Shown piece by piece: positions 12,141 to 23,604 of a stretch of DNA of 64,000 nt (the first letter of the stretch is position 1; the number at the start of each line of letters is the position of its first letter). The position numbers were made by a program, and so were the translations under genes. Source of the stretch: Thinopyrum elongatum (Eukaryota > Streptophyta > Magnoliopsida > Poales > Poaceae); the NCBI GenBank assembly GCA_011799875.1, contig CM022302.1, positions 521,902,560 to 521,966,559 of the forward strand. The letters run 5' to 3'. The notes beneath the pieces were generated by a model. That model was not told where the DNA came from. It searched no databases and saw only the letters and a program-made list of their open reading frames with translations.

Positions 12141-14156
12141 ATGGAGACCAAGATGGAGATCCAGCCCAGTGCGCCAAGCACCAAGAGGGCGAAGCTCGCG
12201 CCACCGGCGACGCCCTCCTCTGGGGGTTTGGCGGTAGCAGCTGGAAGTGGCGAGGATGCGCATATTGATTCCAAGGATCAGGAAGAGAAGTTTGGTCCGG
12301 ACCACATCAGCGACCTCCTGGACGCCGTCCTCGGTGAGGTCATCTCCCATGTCTCCGCTAAGGAGGGCATCCGCACTCAAATCCTCGCACGTTGGTGGTG
12401 CCCTCTATGGCGCGCCGCTCCTCTGAATCTGGACTGCCGTGAGATCCATGTAGCACGTCTTTTTAACCCCCTAGATCAAGTAGATTTTGAGTTGATCACC
12501 GCGTACTCTGCCACACCGGATCCGCATAACATACACTGGAACTTTTTTTAGTGGAGAACATGTCGGTGAAGATGATTCGTATGATGATTCGTACCTTCTA
12601 GAGGCCATCCTCTCCGGCCATGAGAGCGCAGTTCACCGCCTCTGCATACCGACGTTCTACCTCCAGTGCAGACCCTCGACCGTCGATGCCTGGCTTGAAT
12701 CCCCCAGATTGAACAATCTCCAGGCGCTTGAGTTTTACTACCTGTTCCCACCATTTATGAGACAACATGACATAGTACCATTCTCATGCCCTTCGCTTAT
12801 GCCATCACCACCAGCATTCAACCCTCAGATTTCCTCCTCTCTCCACACCGTCGCCTTTGCTCTTTGCAAGTTACCAGATAATTATGTACGGGTGCTTAAA
12901 CTACCACTGCTCAGGAGACTCTCGCTTGTGGATGTTGATATATCAGACGTCTCATTACAAAGCATCATCCACTCTAGTTCTCCTGCACTTGAGTCTCTGC
13001 TGCTTGTTTGGACAGTCAAGAACCATTGCATCAGAATAAACTCACCTAACCTTATAAGCATTGGCATTTGTGGTCACTATGGGAAACTTGTTATAGAGGA
13101 TGCCTCCTCACTTCAACGGTTGCTTTGTGATGATCATAGCGAGAACTTGCGTATAGTTATCACCTCTGCACCTAAACTGGAGGTCATGGGCAAATTATCT
13201 GATGTTTTTGATGAATCCAGCATCGCAGATCACCGTATAGTTATCCAGGTACTGACTTTCAACAATACTTTCACCTGCATTCATTCAAACAAACAAGTTC
13301 CATGTAATCCAACCTTTATTCTATTAATATTATGTTTTATTCTACATGAAGTGTTTGCCGACAGTTAGCACATCCACAACGGTTCATTCTGTCAAGACGT
13401 TGCTTATCAACATGGATTATAATCTGAACGCAGTCTTTGCCTTGGTGCACTGCTTTCGAAGCTTGGAAAACTTGTATATCGAGGTGATGGTTCTCACACA
13501 CGTTGTAAACACATACCATGCATGGTGTAGTACTCCATTCATCTAAAAAGGCGTCACTTACATTTGTATGTAATGGACAAAGATGTATATAGTCATGAAC
13601 CAGCATTAGACACATTTGTGTCTAGACAAAACTAAAAAAACTTTTATTAGAACGAAGGTTATAGAATTTTTCCTTCACTTACTCTCTCAACAGAGTCACT
13701 CTTTATAGACCTTAAGCATTTTAAATTTTCATGTTTATTTAGGGAGGAGTCTCTAATGAAGAAAGTCTTACGAACAACTATTCTCGTGAGAACCATCCCG
13801 ACGTTCGTTTGAAGTTAGTGACGCTGGAAGGCTATGTACAATGCGAGAAAAGCATTCAATTTGCGACATTCTTTATTCTCAACGCAAGACAGCTGGAGAC
13901 TATCAGGATTAAGTTTCTTCTTCTCGAAGACTTCCCGGAACGATTTTACAAACAACAACAAGAGGTGCTTCAGTGGCACAAAAAGGCTTCTAAACATGCT
14001 TGCCTTAGGTTGTCACCAAGTTGCAACCACAAGCACTTGGATCTAAGGCATGCACGCATTGAGCACCTGGATTTAACGGATCCATTCACTTGTAAGTGCT
14101 GCAAACAATGCTGGAGTGGGATCTTGCTGTCACTTTCCAGTTTCGGTTTTACGTAG
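12141..14156 (+). pseudogene. F-box/FBD gene, copy 4, inverted, with one homopolymer frameshift
   Basis: This is the only cluster copy on the plus strand. Exons are 12141-13248, 13352-13483 (132 bp, the family length) and 13743-14156. The F-box is recognisable but divergent ([29 protein letters not shown]). The frame breaks at a run of seven T (12543-12549). Removing one T from consideration makes exon 1 a multiple of three and restores the family pattern downstream, so a one-base insertion is the simplest reading. The normal terminal stop is lost (TGC), adding a tail of about 14 residues to the FBD end. Either a recent pseudogene or a sequence error in the homopolymer would explain it. Confidence 0.75.
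13531..13680. mobile_element. Degraded Stowaway-like MITE in F-box copy 4
   Basis: TACTCCATTCATCTAAAAAGG and AGATGTATATAGTC resemble the MITE terminus and interior of the neighbouring copies, at the equivalent intron. The right end is not clear. Confidence 0.35.
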
Positions 14157-14345
14157 GCATGGCAAAACAATGCCCGTACATTTTGCTCAATCTGTAACCT
14201 TGCTAACAGCATTGTTATTGTGCTGCACACCCATGAAGGAGCTCGCAACTGCTAAAATCAAACTAATTTGTCTGCCTTTATCTTGATGCAACAACATTTT
14301 ATACTCTCCAGCCCTGTGCAGTAAGCAAAAACATTTTTACTCTCT

Positions 14346-14557
14346 GCCGAGTGATGTCGTCGAGGATAGCGTCTGGGAGATCACCGATGTGTTCCGGGAC
14401 GAGATTCTTCTTCGTCTTCTTCAGGTCCAGCGGGCGGACCCTCGCCGATTCTCGCCGCATCAACCACCAACACACAACCCCAAAGGAAGGCGTTGACGAT
14501 TCACAGGAAACTCAATCTCCTGGTACCAGAAACACCAGACTTGATCTTCGTCTCCAT
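14346..14557 (-). pseudogene. F-box gene 5' fragment (copy 5)
   Basis: From the ATG at 14557 the leader METKIKSGVSGTRRLS resembles the other copies. A stop follows, then frames change, and GDLPDAILDDI-like F-box sequence is only partly preserved. Homology ends near 14346, inside the F-box. It is a dead relic. Confidence 0.65.
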
Positions 14558-14746
14558 TGCTGGGTTCGCGCCGCTTCCTAGAAAGGTTGTGTGCGGAGGA
14601 TCCAGATAGAGAGTTAGGTTAGGTCTTCACTGCGCACATCCAAAAAACACAAGAGCTTAACTGAGGAGGAGCAGAAGATCTCAAAAAAAAATTGAGGACG
14701 AGACACAATGCAGGGACACAACTGCAGATGTCACTGCTGTCACAAG

Positions 14747-15545
14747 GTTTTTAAAAGCACGGGCGTGAAGTCTCTACAGCCACGTTTCTGTACCAAGTAG
14801 AGTCATGACTTGTGCACTCATGAAGGCGTGGACCTTCGTGACTTTCTGTGATTCAGTGTTAAGGGTCACAGGCACGGGCGTGAAGCACACAAAGGCATGG
14901 TATGGTATTATACAGAGTCATGTTCGCTTGTGTTTGTGTTTCGAATGATTCCGTCAACTCCTTCAGACGGGGAAGCACGGACGTGAAGCCCATAGAGGCA
15001 TAGTTTAGTATTACGCAGAGTCACGTTCGTGCATTTATTGTAGAAGCCCAACGGAATTGGGTTCAGATGATAACACTAACTGTTTACTTTGTGAGGCGCA
15101 GAATGGCCGATTCGAGAGACGCAGTTTTTAATAGCACGGGCATGAAGTCTCTACAGCCACGGTTCTGTACCAAGTAGCGTCATGACTTGTGGGCGTGTAC
15201 GTTCGTGACTTTCTGTGTTTCAGTGTTAAGGGTCACAGACACGCGCGTGAAATCCACAAAGGCATCGTGTGGTATTATATAGAGTCATGTTCGCTTGTGC
15301 TTGTGTTCCGAATGATTCCGTCGACTCGTTCAGACGGAGAGGCACGGACGAGAAGCCCATGGAGGCATAGTTTAGTAATAGGCAGAGTCACGTTCGTGCG
15401 TTTACTGCGGAAACCCAACAGAATTGGGTTCAGATGTGAACACACACTATTTACTTTGTGAGGCAATGAGTGGTAGATTCGAGAGACGCTGTTTTTAAAA
15501 GCACAGGCATGAAGTCTCTACAGCCACGGTTATGTACCAAGGAGC
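14747..15545. repeat. Tandem repeat of about 370 bp (two full units plus a partial)
   Basis: Units start at GTTTTTAAAAGCACGGGC: 14747-15123 (377 bp), 15124-15490 (367 bp), and a partial third from 15491. They share AAGTCTCTACAGCCACG, TTCGTGACTTTCTGTG and AATTGGGTTCAGATG at matching offsets. The units are themselves made of GGCACG/CGTG words, so this is a higher-order form of the dispersed array. Confidence 0.85.
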
Positions 15546-16560
15546 CACTGTCAGACGCATGGAAGTGAAGCAATGAGGGCCATGCATTTAGTAGTACAAG
15601 AGGCACTTTATCAGCTGGCGTTGCCCCTTTGTTAGGCGCACAGTCGCATGGCTGTAGAGGCACATTTTTCAAGCAAAGAACACACGTCATGGTGCCCCGA
15701 CATGAAGGTGAAAGCATGGTTGTGCGTCCGCAGTGACAGTGCTTGAAGCCTCGAGAGGCATCTGGGTGTGGCCTGTTGAGTAGAAACACGGTTGTGCGGT
15801 CACCAGAGGCACTGCATAAGGCCCCGGGAAACACATTTGTGTGACCGTGGTGGTAGCTCTCTATGCTTCAGTTATTTTCATCTCTCCTGTGTCGCAGCAG
15901 AGAGGCATGGTTGTATTCTTATAACATCCACCTTGAGAAAGCAACGGCTGTAGAAAATTACAAGGAAACATGTCGACCATATATTTTTTTCTCCGCTGAG
16001 TGAAAATACCTAAAGAAGCAAAATATGTTCTTCTTAAATTTGCTTTTTTCTATAACTGCACCAGATTAACTTACAAGCCATTTTTATAACCACACCACGA
16101 GAAAAACACAAGAGCTTTACTGATGAGCAGAAATAGTGCAGGGGCTCAACTGCAGCTACCTCAGTGCGTATGGCAGGTACATACGAGAAGCACTGCTCTA
16201 CCTGCAACACAGGCACGCTTCTACATGCACTATGTGCACAACAGGTACATACGAGAGGCATTGTTGTACATACAACACAGGCACGGTTACAGATACAGCG
16301 TGCTTCTCTCCATTGAAAAAACAAATCAACTTTATGTCTTTTTATCTTGGTGCCACAGCATTTTATAGTCTTTGGGCCTGTACAAAGCCGCAAAACTTCA
16401 TGTTTGACACAGCAGTAGATAAGAGTACGAACGGCCGTGCCTCTGTTATCGAAAATGGATGGATTGCTTGTTTACTACAGACAAAGAGGCACACGTTTTC
16501 TCGCACATTTCCACAGGACTGGGGACTATGACATGTTGTAGCATCAACACAAAAACACAT
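15545..16560. repeat. GGCACG/CGTGCC-type array, block 5
   Basis: Array words (GAGGCACTTT, GAGGCATGG, AGGCACGGTT) are interspersed with a segment at about 15850-16110 that recurs at 23107-23365. A segment at 16130-16420 recurs at 19430-19700. No gene is supported. Confidence 0.6.
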
Positions 16561-16746
16561 AAAACTAGGTAGATTTTAGCAGTTGGGAGCTCCTTCATGG
16601 CTGCACGCAGCACAAAAACAAACAAGCCTACACCCGGTGCAAAGAGTACAACGGTTGTTTGACAATGTTTACACAAAACACGAACTCAAAAAGGTCACAA
16701 CAACAAATAACTCCATAAGCTTGAACAACCAACTCAAGACCTATTT

Positions 16747-18833
16747 TCAGCATGCACACCTGAATGGATCCGTCAAATCCATATATTCAACACTTCTGTT
16801 TTCTAAATCCGGACAAGCATGGCTGCAACTTGATGATAACCTAGGACGAGCGCATTTAGAAGCCTTTTTGGCCCACTTAAGAACCCTTTGTTGCTCTTTG
16901 TAAAATGCTTCCGTGAACTCTGCAGGAGGTGAGCGAAACTTAATGCTGATGGTCTCAAGCTCCTTTGCACTCAGAACAAAGAACGCCGCAAATTCAATGT
17001 TACTCCCGTAGGGAACATAATCTTCCAGCGTTACTGTCTTCAGACAAATGTCGTGATGTTTGAGAAACTGCAGATGCTTATGACCCCATTTGTTTTTTTT
17101 CACCATGACGAATGAATCCTCCCTAAAATATACATGAAAGTTGCAAATACTTAACATGTATAAAAAGAGAGAGTCCATCGAAAGACCGAATGAAACAATT
17201 AATTCTACCAACTCCATCCCGAAAAGTTTCTCATACACTTGTCCAGATACGGGTGCAACAATTCCAGTCAAATGTAAGACAAGCTTTTTTAGACGGAAGG
17301 AGTACTACACTATGAACGTTTGTGAAGATAATCACCTCGAGAAACAAGTTCTGCAGTTTTGGAAAGAACTGCAACAAGGGAACAACCAAGTCCACCATAT
17401 AAGACATGCAGATAAATAAGGTCTTGACAGATTGCTGCAATGGTGTTAGCCTGAATGCCCCCAAACCCTTCATGAAAATTAATAGAAGATGGATCATAAA
17501 ACTAATATAAAAAAGGTTGGATCACATAAAACTTGTTTCCACTCAAACAAAATGCAGTTGCAAGTATTGGGAAAACTCAGTACCGCAAGGCATGTCACAC
17601 CACAAGCATCCGTGAATTTATCCAGTACAGTTGCAGAGACACCGATTTTCACCAAGTCCTCATGCTGCATGAAGCATAAAACATAGATCATCAAATTAAT
17701 AGAAACAAAAGACCGGAACAAGTACAGCTGAAAGTATCGTGGAAAGTCAGTAACTCAAGAAATCTACTGACTTTCACAAACATGAATTCACCCAGTGTCT
17801 CAAGTTTAGGTGCAGAGACGACGGTTATCAAAAAGTCATCGACCTGAATATCGTGGATCAACCGTTGAAGCGAAGGGGGATCCTCAATAATGAGTTTGCC
17901 GTGTGCACAACGAACGCCGATGCTTACAAGGTTACGAGACTTTAATGTGATGCGACGACCTCCTCTACTGCAAACAAGCAGCAGAGACTCAAGTGCAGGA
18001 CAACTAGAGTGGATTATGCTTTGCAGTGAGACGTCTGATATATCAACTTCCACAAGCGAGAGTATTTTGACCAGTGGTAGCTTAAGCGTCCGTACATAAT
18101 TGTCTGGTATTTGGCAAAGAGCAAAGGCGAGGTGTGCAGTGAGGAGGAAAACTGAAACACAGACTCCGGTGCTGAGGGCGTAGATGAAGTGCATACATCC
18201 AGTAGTGTGACCTCTTGCGCCAGGAATCCTGGGAACAGGTAGTAGAACTCAAGAACCTGGAAATTGTTCAGCTTTGAGGATTAGAGCTAGGCATCAACGA
18301 TGGAGGGTCTGCACTGTAGGTAGCACACCGAGATAGAGAGGTGGCTAACCGAGCCCTCATGGCCGGACAGGATGGATTCCGGAAGATTGACAACATCAGC
18401 GACAGATTTTCGAGAGCGTCGAGTTCCGGAATAGCATTTGTGGACGCGCTCCTCAGTGTAGGCGGACAGCTTATAGATGGTCTCGATATGAACTGTTTCA
18501 AAATCGTTAAAAAAGACGAGCGACAGAGATCTCGCTGCAGTCGAGATTCAGAGGAGCATTGCGCCATAAAGGACGCCATTGACGTGCGAGGATTCGAATA
18601 CGGATGCCCTCCTTGATGGGGAGACGAGAGATGATCTCACCTAGGATGACGTCCGGGAGATCGCTGATGCGGTCCGGACGAGATTCATCTTCTTCCTCCT
18701 CGGATCTAGGGGGCGCACGCTCGCCGCTTCCCTCCCCTCCGACAACCAGCACACCACCAGAAGGCAGCGTCGTTGGTGGCGCCACTCTCTCCCTCTTGGT
18801 GCTAGGAGCACCGCATTCCATCTCCACCTCCAT
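16747..18833 (-). pseudogene. F-box/FBD gene, copy 6, multiply broken
   Basis: The leader and F-box ([21 protein letters not shown]) are open from the ATG at 18833. The frame then breaks at a homopolymer (six A on the plus strand, 18509-18514, where copy 7 has five). TAG and TAA stops follow at 18287-18289 and 18281-18283. A one-base deletion lies near 18131. The donor after exon 1 reads GAG|TTACTG instead of GAG|GTACTG. The last exon still encodes the FBD-like tail ending at 16747. Copy 7 at 20-22 kb is its sister. Confidence 0.85.
17205..17305. mobile_element. Degraded Stowaway-like MITE in F-box copy 6
   Basis: CTCCATCCCGAAAAGTTT and AGACGGAAGGAGTA are decayed MITE ends around a GATACGGGTGCA-like interior, at the same intron position as in copies 2 and 7. 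Confidence 0.55.
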
Positions 18834-18904
18834 TGCTGGGGTTGCGCCGCCCATGACCAGTGCTCAGTGAGGTGGATCTGGAAAAATGGATTATAGCCTG
18901 TCGA

Positions 18905-19990
18905 TCCACGAAACAACTTAAATACCGAGGGGGAGTGGAGGGGTCCAGATTAATTACCTCTCTTTTTTTTACGGGAGGGTCCGGGTTAATTACTACTCGT
19001 AACAAGTAAATGGTAGATGGCTGCTTGAAACATTAAATAGAGCCACGGCTTTGATGGTACGAGATGCACTGTTGTACATGCAGACCAGGCACGGGCGTGC
19101 CCCTCCGTGTTTTAATTATTTACGGCACACATTCATTAGAAGAATCTGTTCAACGTCGGAAGCACGGTTCTACAATCATCTTGCCTCTGTGAGCTGCAAA
19201 ATTTTCCACGGGCGCGTTAACCATCAAGTCACTATAAGGACCGTTTCAAAGTTAAGGAGATTCAAGGCCATGCCTCTGCCTTGCAGATGATTCTGCTGAA
19301 ACACTCACAGATAGAAGCAAGGACGTGAAGTGATGGCAGAGGCACGGTTTGTCACGTACCACACACACGGTCCTGCCTTCGGCATTGTAGAAAAACACAA
19401 GAAGTTAACTAAGGAGGTGAAATAGTGTAGGGACTCAACTGCAGCTACCTCTGTGTGTGGCAGGTACATATGAGAAGCACTGCTCTACCTGCAACACAGG
19501 CACGGTTATACATGCATTGTGTGCATGACAAGTACAAACGAGAGGCATGGTTGTACATGCAACACAGGCACGGTTATACATACATCATGCTTCCCTCTAT
19601 TGCAAAAATCAATCTACTTTATGTCTTTTTATCTTGGTGCCACAACATTTTATAGTTCCCACAACTGTACAAAGGCGCAGAACTTCACATTTGACACAGC
19701 AGTAGATCAGAATAAGGATAACCATGCCTCTGTTCTCGAAAATGGAGAGGTCACTCGCTCACTATGACATGTTGTACCATCAACACAAAAAGAGATAAAA
19801 CTAGATTCATTTTAGCAGTTGGGAGCTCCTTCATGGCTGCACACAGTACAAAAACAAACAAGCCTACGCATGGTGGAAATAGTACAATGGTTGTTTGATA
19901 ATGTTTACACAGAACCAGAGCTCAAAAGATCACAACAACAAATAACTCCACAAGCTTGAACAACTAACCCCACACCTGATATCAGCATCC
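18905..19990. repeat. GGCACG/CGTGCC-type array, block 6
   Basis: This holds the 5' flank of copy 6 and then array sequence (CAGGCACGGGCGTGCCCC at about 19086, GAGGCACGG, GAGGCATGG) reaching the 3' flank of copy 7. No gene is seen. Confidence 0.6.
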
Positions 19991-20065
19991 ACATCTGAAT
20001 GGATCCGTCAAATCCAGATAGTTAACACTCCTGTTTTTTAAATTCGGACCCACATCGCTGCAACT

Positions 20066-22100
20066 TTATGATAATCTAAGACAAGCACATTTAGAAGCCT
20101 TTTTGTCCCACTTCAGAACCCTTTGTTGCTCTTTGTAAAATACTTCCGTGAACTCTGCAGGAGGGGAGCGAAACTTGATGCTGATGGTCTCCAGCTCCTT
20201 TGCACTCAGAACAAAGAACATCACAAATTCAATGTCTCTCAGAGAGGAAACATAATCTTCCAACGTTACTCTCTTCAGACAAATGTCGTGATGTTTGAGA
20301 AACTGTCGGTGCTTCAGATGCCATTTTTTTTCACCATAACAAATCAATTGTCCCTGAAATATACACTAAGAGGTTGAAAATACTTAACGTCTATAAAAAG
20401 ACATAGAGACCATCGAAAGAGCGAATGAAACAATTAAATTTACCACCTCCGTAACAAAAAATTTGACATAGACTTGTCTAGATATGGATGTATCCAACAA
20501 ATAAAGCATGTGTACATACGGGTGCATCCATTCCAGTCAAATTTAAGACAAGCTTTTTGAGACAGAAGGAGTACTACAGTATGCACATTTCTGAAGATCA
20601 TCACCTTGACAAACAAGTTCTCCAGTTTTGGAAAATTTTGCAACAAGCGAACGACGAAATCCACTTTATATTCCATGTAGATAAGCAAGGTCTTGACAGA
20701 TTGCCGCATAGTTGTTAGACTAACGGCCTCCAAGCGCTTCATGAAAATTAACAGAAGATGGATCATAAAACTAAAATAATAAAGGTTGGATGGCATAAAA
20801 CTTGTTTCCTCTGAAACAAAATACAGCTGGGACTATTGTGAAAACTCAGTACCGCAAGACATGTGAGACCAGACGCATCTGTGAATTTATACAGTTCAGG
20901 TGCAGAGACACCGGTTACCTCCAAGTCCTCACCCTGCATGAAGCAAAGAACATAGATCATCAAATTAATAGAACAAAGATCAGAACAAGTGCAGCTGAAA
21001 GTATCGTGGAAAGTCAGTACCTCAAGACATGTGGACGCAGACACAAACACGAATTCATCCAGCGTCTCCAGTTTAGAAGCAGAGACGACGGTTATCACCG
21101 AGTCGTCGACCTGAATATCGTGGATCAACCGTTGAAGTGAAGGGGCATCCTCAATAATGAGTTTTCCGTGTGCACAACAAATGCCAATGCTTACAAGGTT
21201 AGACGAGTTTATTGTGATGCGACGACCTCCTCTACTGCAAACAAGCAGCAGGGACTCAAGTGCAGGGCAACTAGAGTGGATTATGCTTTGCAGTGAGACG
21301 TCTAATATATAAACTTCCATGAGGGAAAGTCTCTTGAGCAGTGGTAGCTTAAGCGTCCGTACATAATTGTCTGGTATTTCGCAAAGAGCAAAGGCGAGGG
21401 TGTGCAGTGAGGAGGAAAACCGAAACACGGACATCGGTGTTGAGGGCGTAGATGAAGTGCATTCATCCAGTAGTGTGACCTCTTGCATCAGGAATCGTGG
21501 GAACAGGTAGAAGAACTCAAGAACCTGGATATTGTTCAGCTTTGAGGATTGGAGATAGGCATCAACGGTGGAGGGTCTGCACTGTAGGTAGCACGCCGGG
21601 ATAGAGAGGTGGCTAACCGAGCCCTCATGGCCGGACAGGATGGATTCTGGAAGACTGACAACATCGGTGGCAGATTTTTGAGAGCGCCGAGTTCCGGAAT
21701 AGCATTTGCGGACGCGCTCCTCAGTGAAGGCGGACAGCTTAGAGATGGTCTCGATATGAACTGTTTCAAAATCATTAAAAAGACGAGCGACAGAGATCTC
21801 ACGGCAGTCGAGATTCAGAGGAGCGGTGCACCATAAAGGACGCCACCAACGTGCGAGGATTCGAGTACGGATGCCCTCCTTGATGGGGATACGAGAGATG
21901 ATCTCACCTAGGATGACGTCCAGGAGATCGCTGATGTGGTCCCGACGAGATTCCTCTTCTTCCTCCTCGGATCGAGGGGGCGCATGCTCGCTGCTTCCCT
22001 CCCCTCCGACGGCCAGCACACCACCAGAAGGCGGCGGCGCTGGTGGCACCACTCTTGCCCTCTTGGTGCTAGGAGCACCGCATTCTATCTCCACCTCCAT
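20066..22100 (-). CDS. F-box/FBD-domain protein, copy 7 (four exons, slightly truncated)
   Basis: Phase-0 exons 22100-21021, 20933-20853, 20736-20605 and 20353-20066 give about 526 residues. The F-box ([19 protein letters not shown], then LWCTAPLNLD) is followed by leucine-rich sequence and the FBD-like end (LKRVTLEDYVSS, ELETISIKF). Exon 2 (27 codons) is absent from copy 3. It resembles the end of exon 1 (VSAPELYKF versus VSASKLETL), and the following intron resembles intron 1. A TAA at 20066-20068 ends the protein about 28 residues before the family's usual Cys-x-Cys end at 19982. The domain core is uninterrupted, so it may still work as an SCF subunit. Confidence 0.7.
20445..20575. mobile_element. 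Degraded Stowaway-like MITE in F-box copy 7
   Basis: CCTCCGTAACAAAAAATTT and GAGACAGAAGGAGTA mark the ends, with GATATGGATGTATCC inside. It sits at the same intron site as in copies 2 and 6. Confidence 0.6.
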
Positions 22101-22159
22101 TGCTGGGGTCGCGCCGCCCACGACCAGTGCTCAGTGAGGTGGATCTGGAAAAATGGATT

Positions 22160-23365
22160 ACAGCATGTCGATCCACGAAACGACTTAAATACCGAGGGGG
22201 AGCGAAGGGGTCCAGATTAATTACCTCTCTTTTTTTTACGGGAGGGTCCGGGTTAATTACTACTCGTAACAAGTAAATGGTAGATCGCTGCTTGAAACAT
22301 TAAATAGAGCCACGACTTTGATGGTACGAGATGCACTGTCATACACGCAGACCAGGCATGGGCGTGCCCCTCCGTGTTTTAATTATTTATGGCACACATT
22401 CATTAGAAGAATCTGTTCGACGCCGGAAGCATGGTTCTACAATCATCTTGCCTCGGTGAGCTGCAAAATTTTCCACGGGCACGTTAACTATCAAGTCACT
22501 ATAAGGATCATTTCAAAGTTAAGGAGATTCAAGGCCGTGCCTCAGCCTTGCAGATGATTCTGCTGAAACGCTCACAGACAGAAGCAAGGACGTGAAGTGA
22601 TGGCAGAGGCACGGTTTGTTACGTACCACACACACGGTCCTGCCTTCGGCATTGTAGATACAAGACGCATTGTTCTACATGCCACACAGGCACGGCCGTG
22701 ATTCCACGTGCTTCAGTAGCATGTAAAGACGTGATTCTCTCACAGGAAACACCGTGAACCAACTGCCAGGCACTATATCCATTTGTGAAACAGAAACACA
22801 AACACAACCGTGACCCGTTGTGTTTGAAATCTTTGCATCACAGAAGCACGGCGTCAAGCCACATGAGGCATGGTTCGACACGCATCGCAAGGACGGTTAT
22901 CTACTCTATATTTCAATTACTTACATACATGCATTCATTACAGAAGAACGGCCATGAGAACAGGCGAGGCACAGTTACCAAGAAAGCCACAGTTATGCGT
23001 CCCCCAGAAGCACGACCCAGATTCTGTGCTTCAAATGTTTCCGTGCAACGACGGTGGGCGTGACCGTGAAACCGTGAGAGTCACGGTTGAACACTAACCA
23101 GTGCCATGGCCGTGGCTGCCTACCCTTCAGTTATTTTTATCTCTCTGTGTCGCAGCAGAGAAGCATGCTTCTATACTTACAACATCCACGTTTAGAAACC
23201 CACGGATGCGGAAAATAATAAGGAAACCTGTGCCACTGATATTTTTCTCCACTGAGTAAAAATACATAAAGAAGCAAAATGTGTTCTTATTTAAATTTGT
23301 TTTGTTTCTATAACTGCAGCAAATTAACTTACAAGCCATTCTTATAACCACAGCACGAGAAAATA
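22160..23365. repeat. GGCACG/CGTGCC-type array, block 7
   Basis: This is the duplicate of block 6, extended by further array words (CAGGCACGGCCGTGATTCC at about 22688, AGAAGCACGG) and the 23107-23365 segment also found at 15850-16110. No gene is seen. Confidence 0.6.
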
Positions 23366-23604
23366 AACATTTGACACCTGCCCACCCTCCTCACCAATCA
23401 CTTGATGTTTCATCGCTCCACATCGGTCTTGTTTTTGAATCTTTAGCAATCCATTCTTCCTTCTCCACCCTTGTGCTTAGCTATTCAACCTATTTACCTG
23501 TAATATTAATATACATAAAAACCAAAAAACAATGAGAAAGATGGCGGTCATCACTATTTTTGCTTATGTCCTGTTTAAGCTGCATTATTACCTTTTAATT
23601 TTTT

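Larger units (their letters stand above)
16120..22660. repeat. Tandem segmental duplication carrying F-box copies 6 and 7
   Basis: The stretch from about 16120 to 19390 and the stretch from about 19390 to 22660 align along their whole length. Shared parts include the array upstream, the F-box gene, its 5' flank (18900-19010 and 22160-22270) and the following array (19050-19380 and 22310-22650). A flanking segment at 15850-16110 and 23107-23365 is also shared. Unit length is about 3.3 kb. Confidence 0.8.

Noticed and set aside
14747..15545. Possible CRISPR-like array because of regular direct repeats
   Set aside because: Units of about 370 bp without short conserved repeats and unique spacers, in eukaryotic DNA; it is an ordinary tandem duplication.
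21826..22220. Plus-strand open frames near 22 kb
   Set aside because: Antisense to exon 1 of F-box copy 7.
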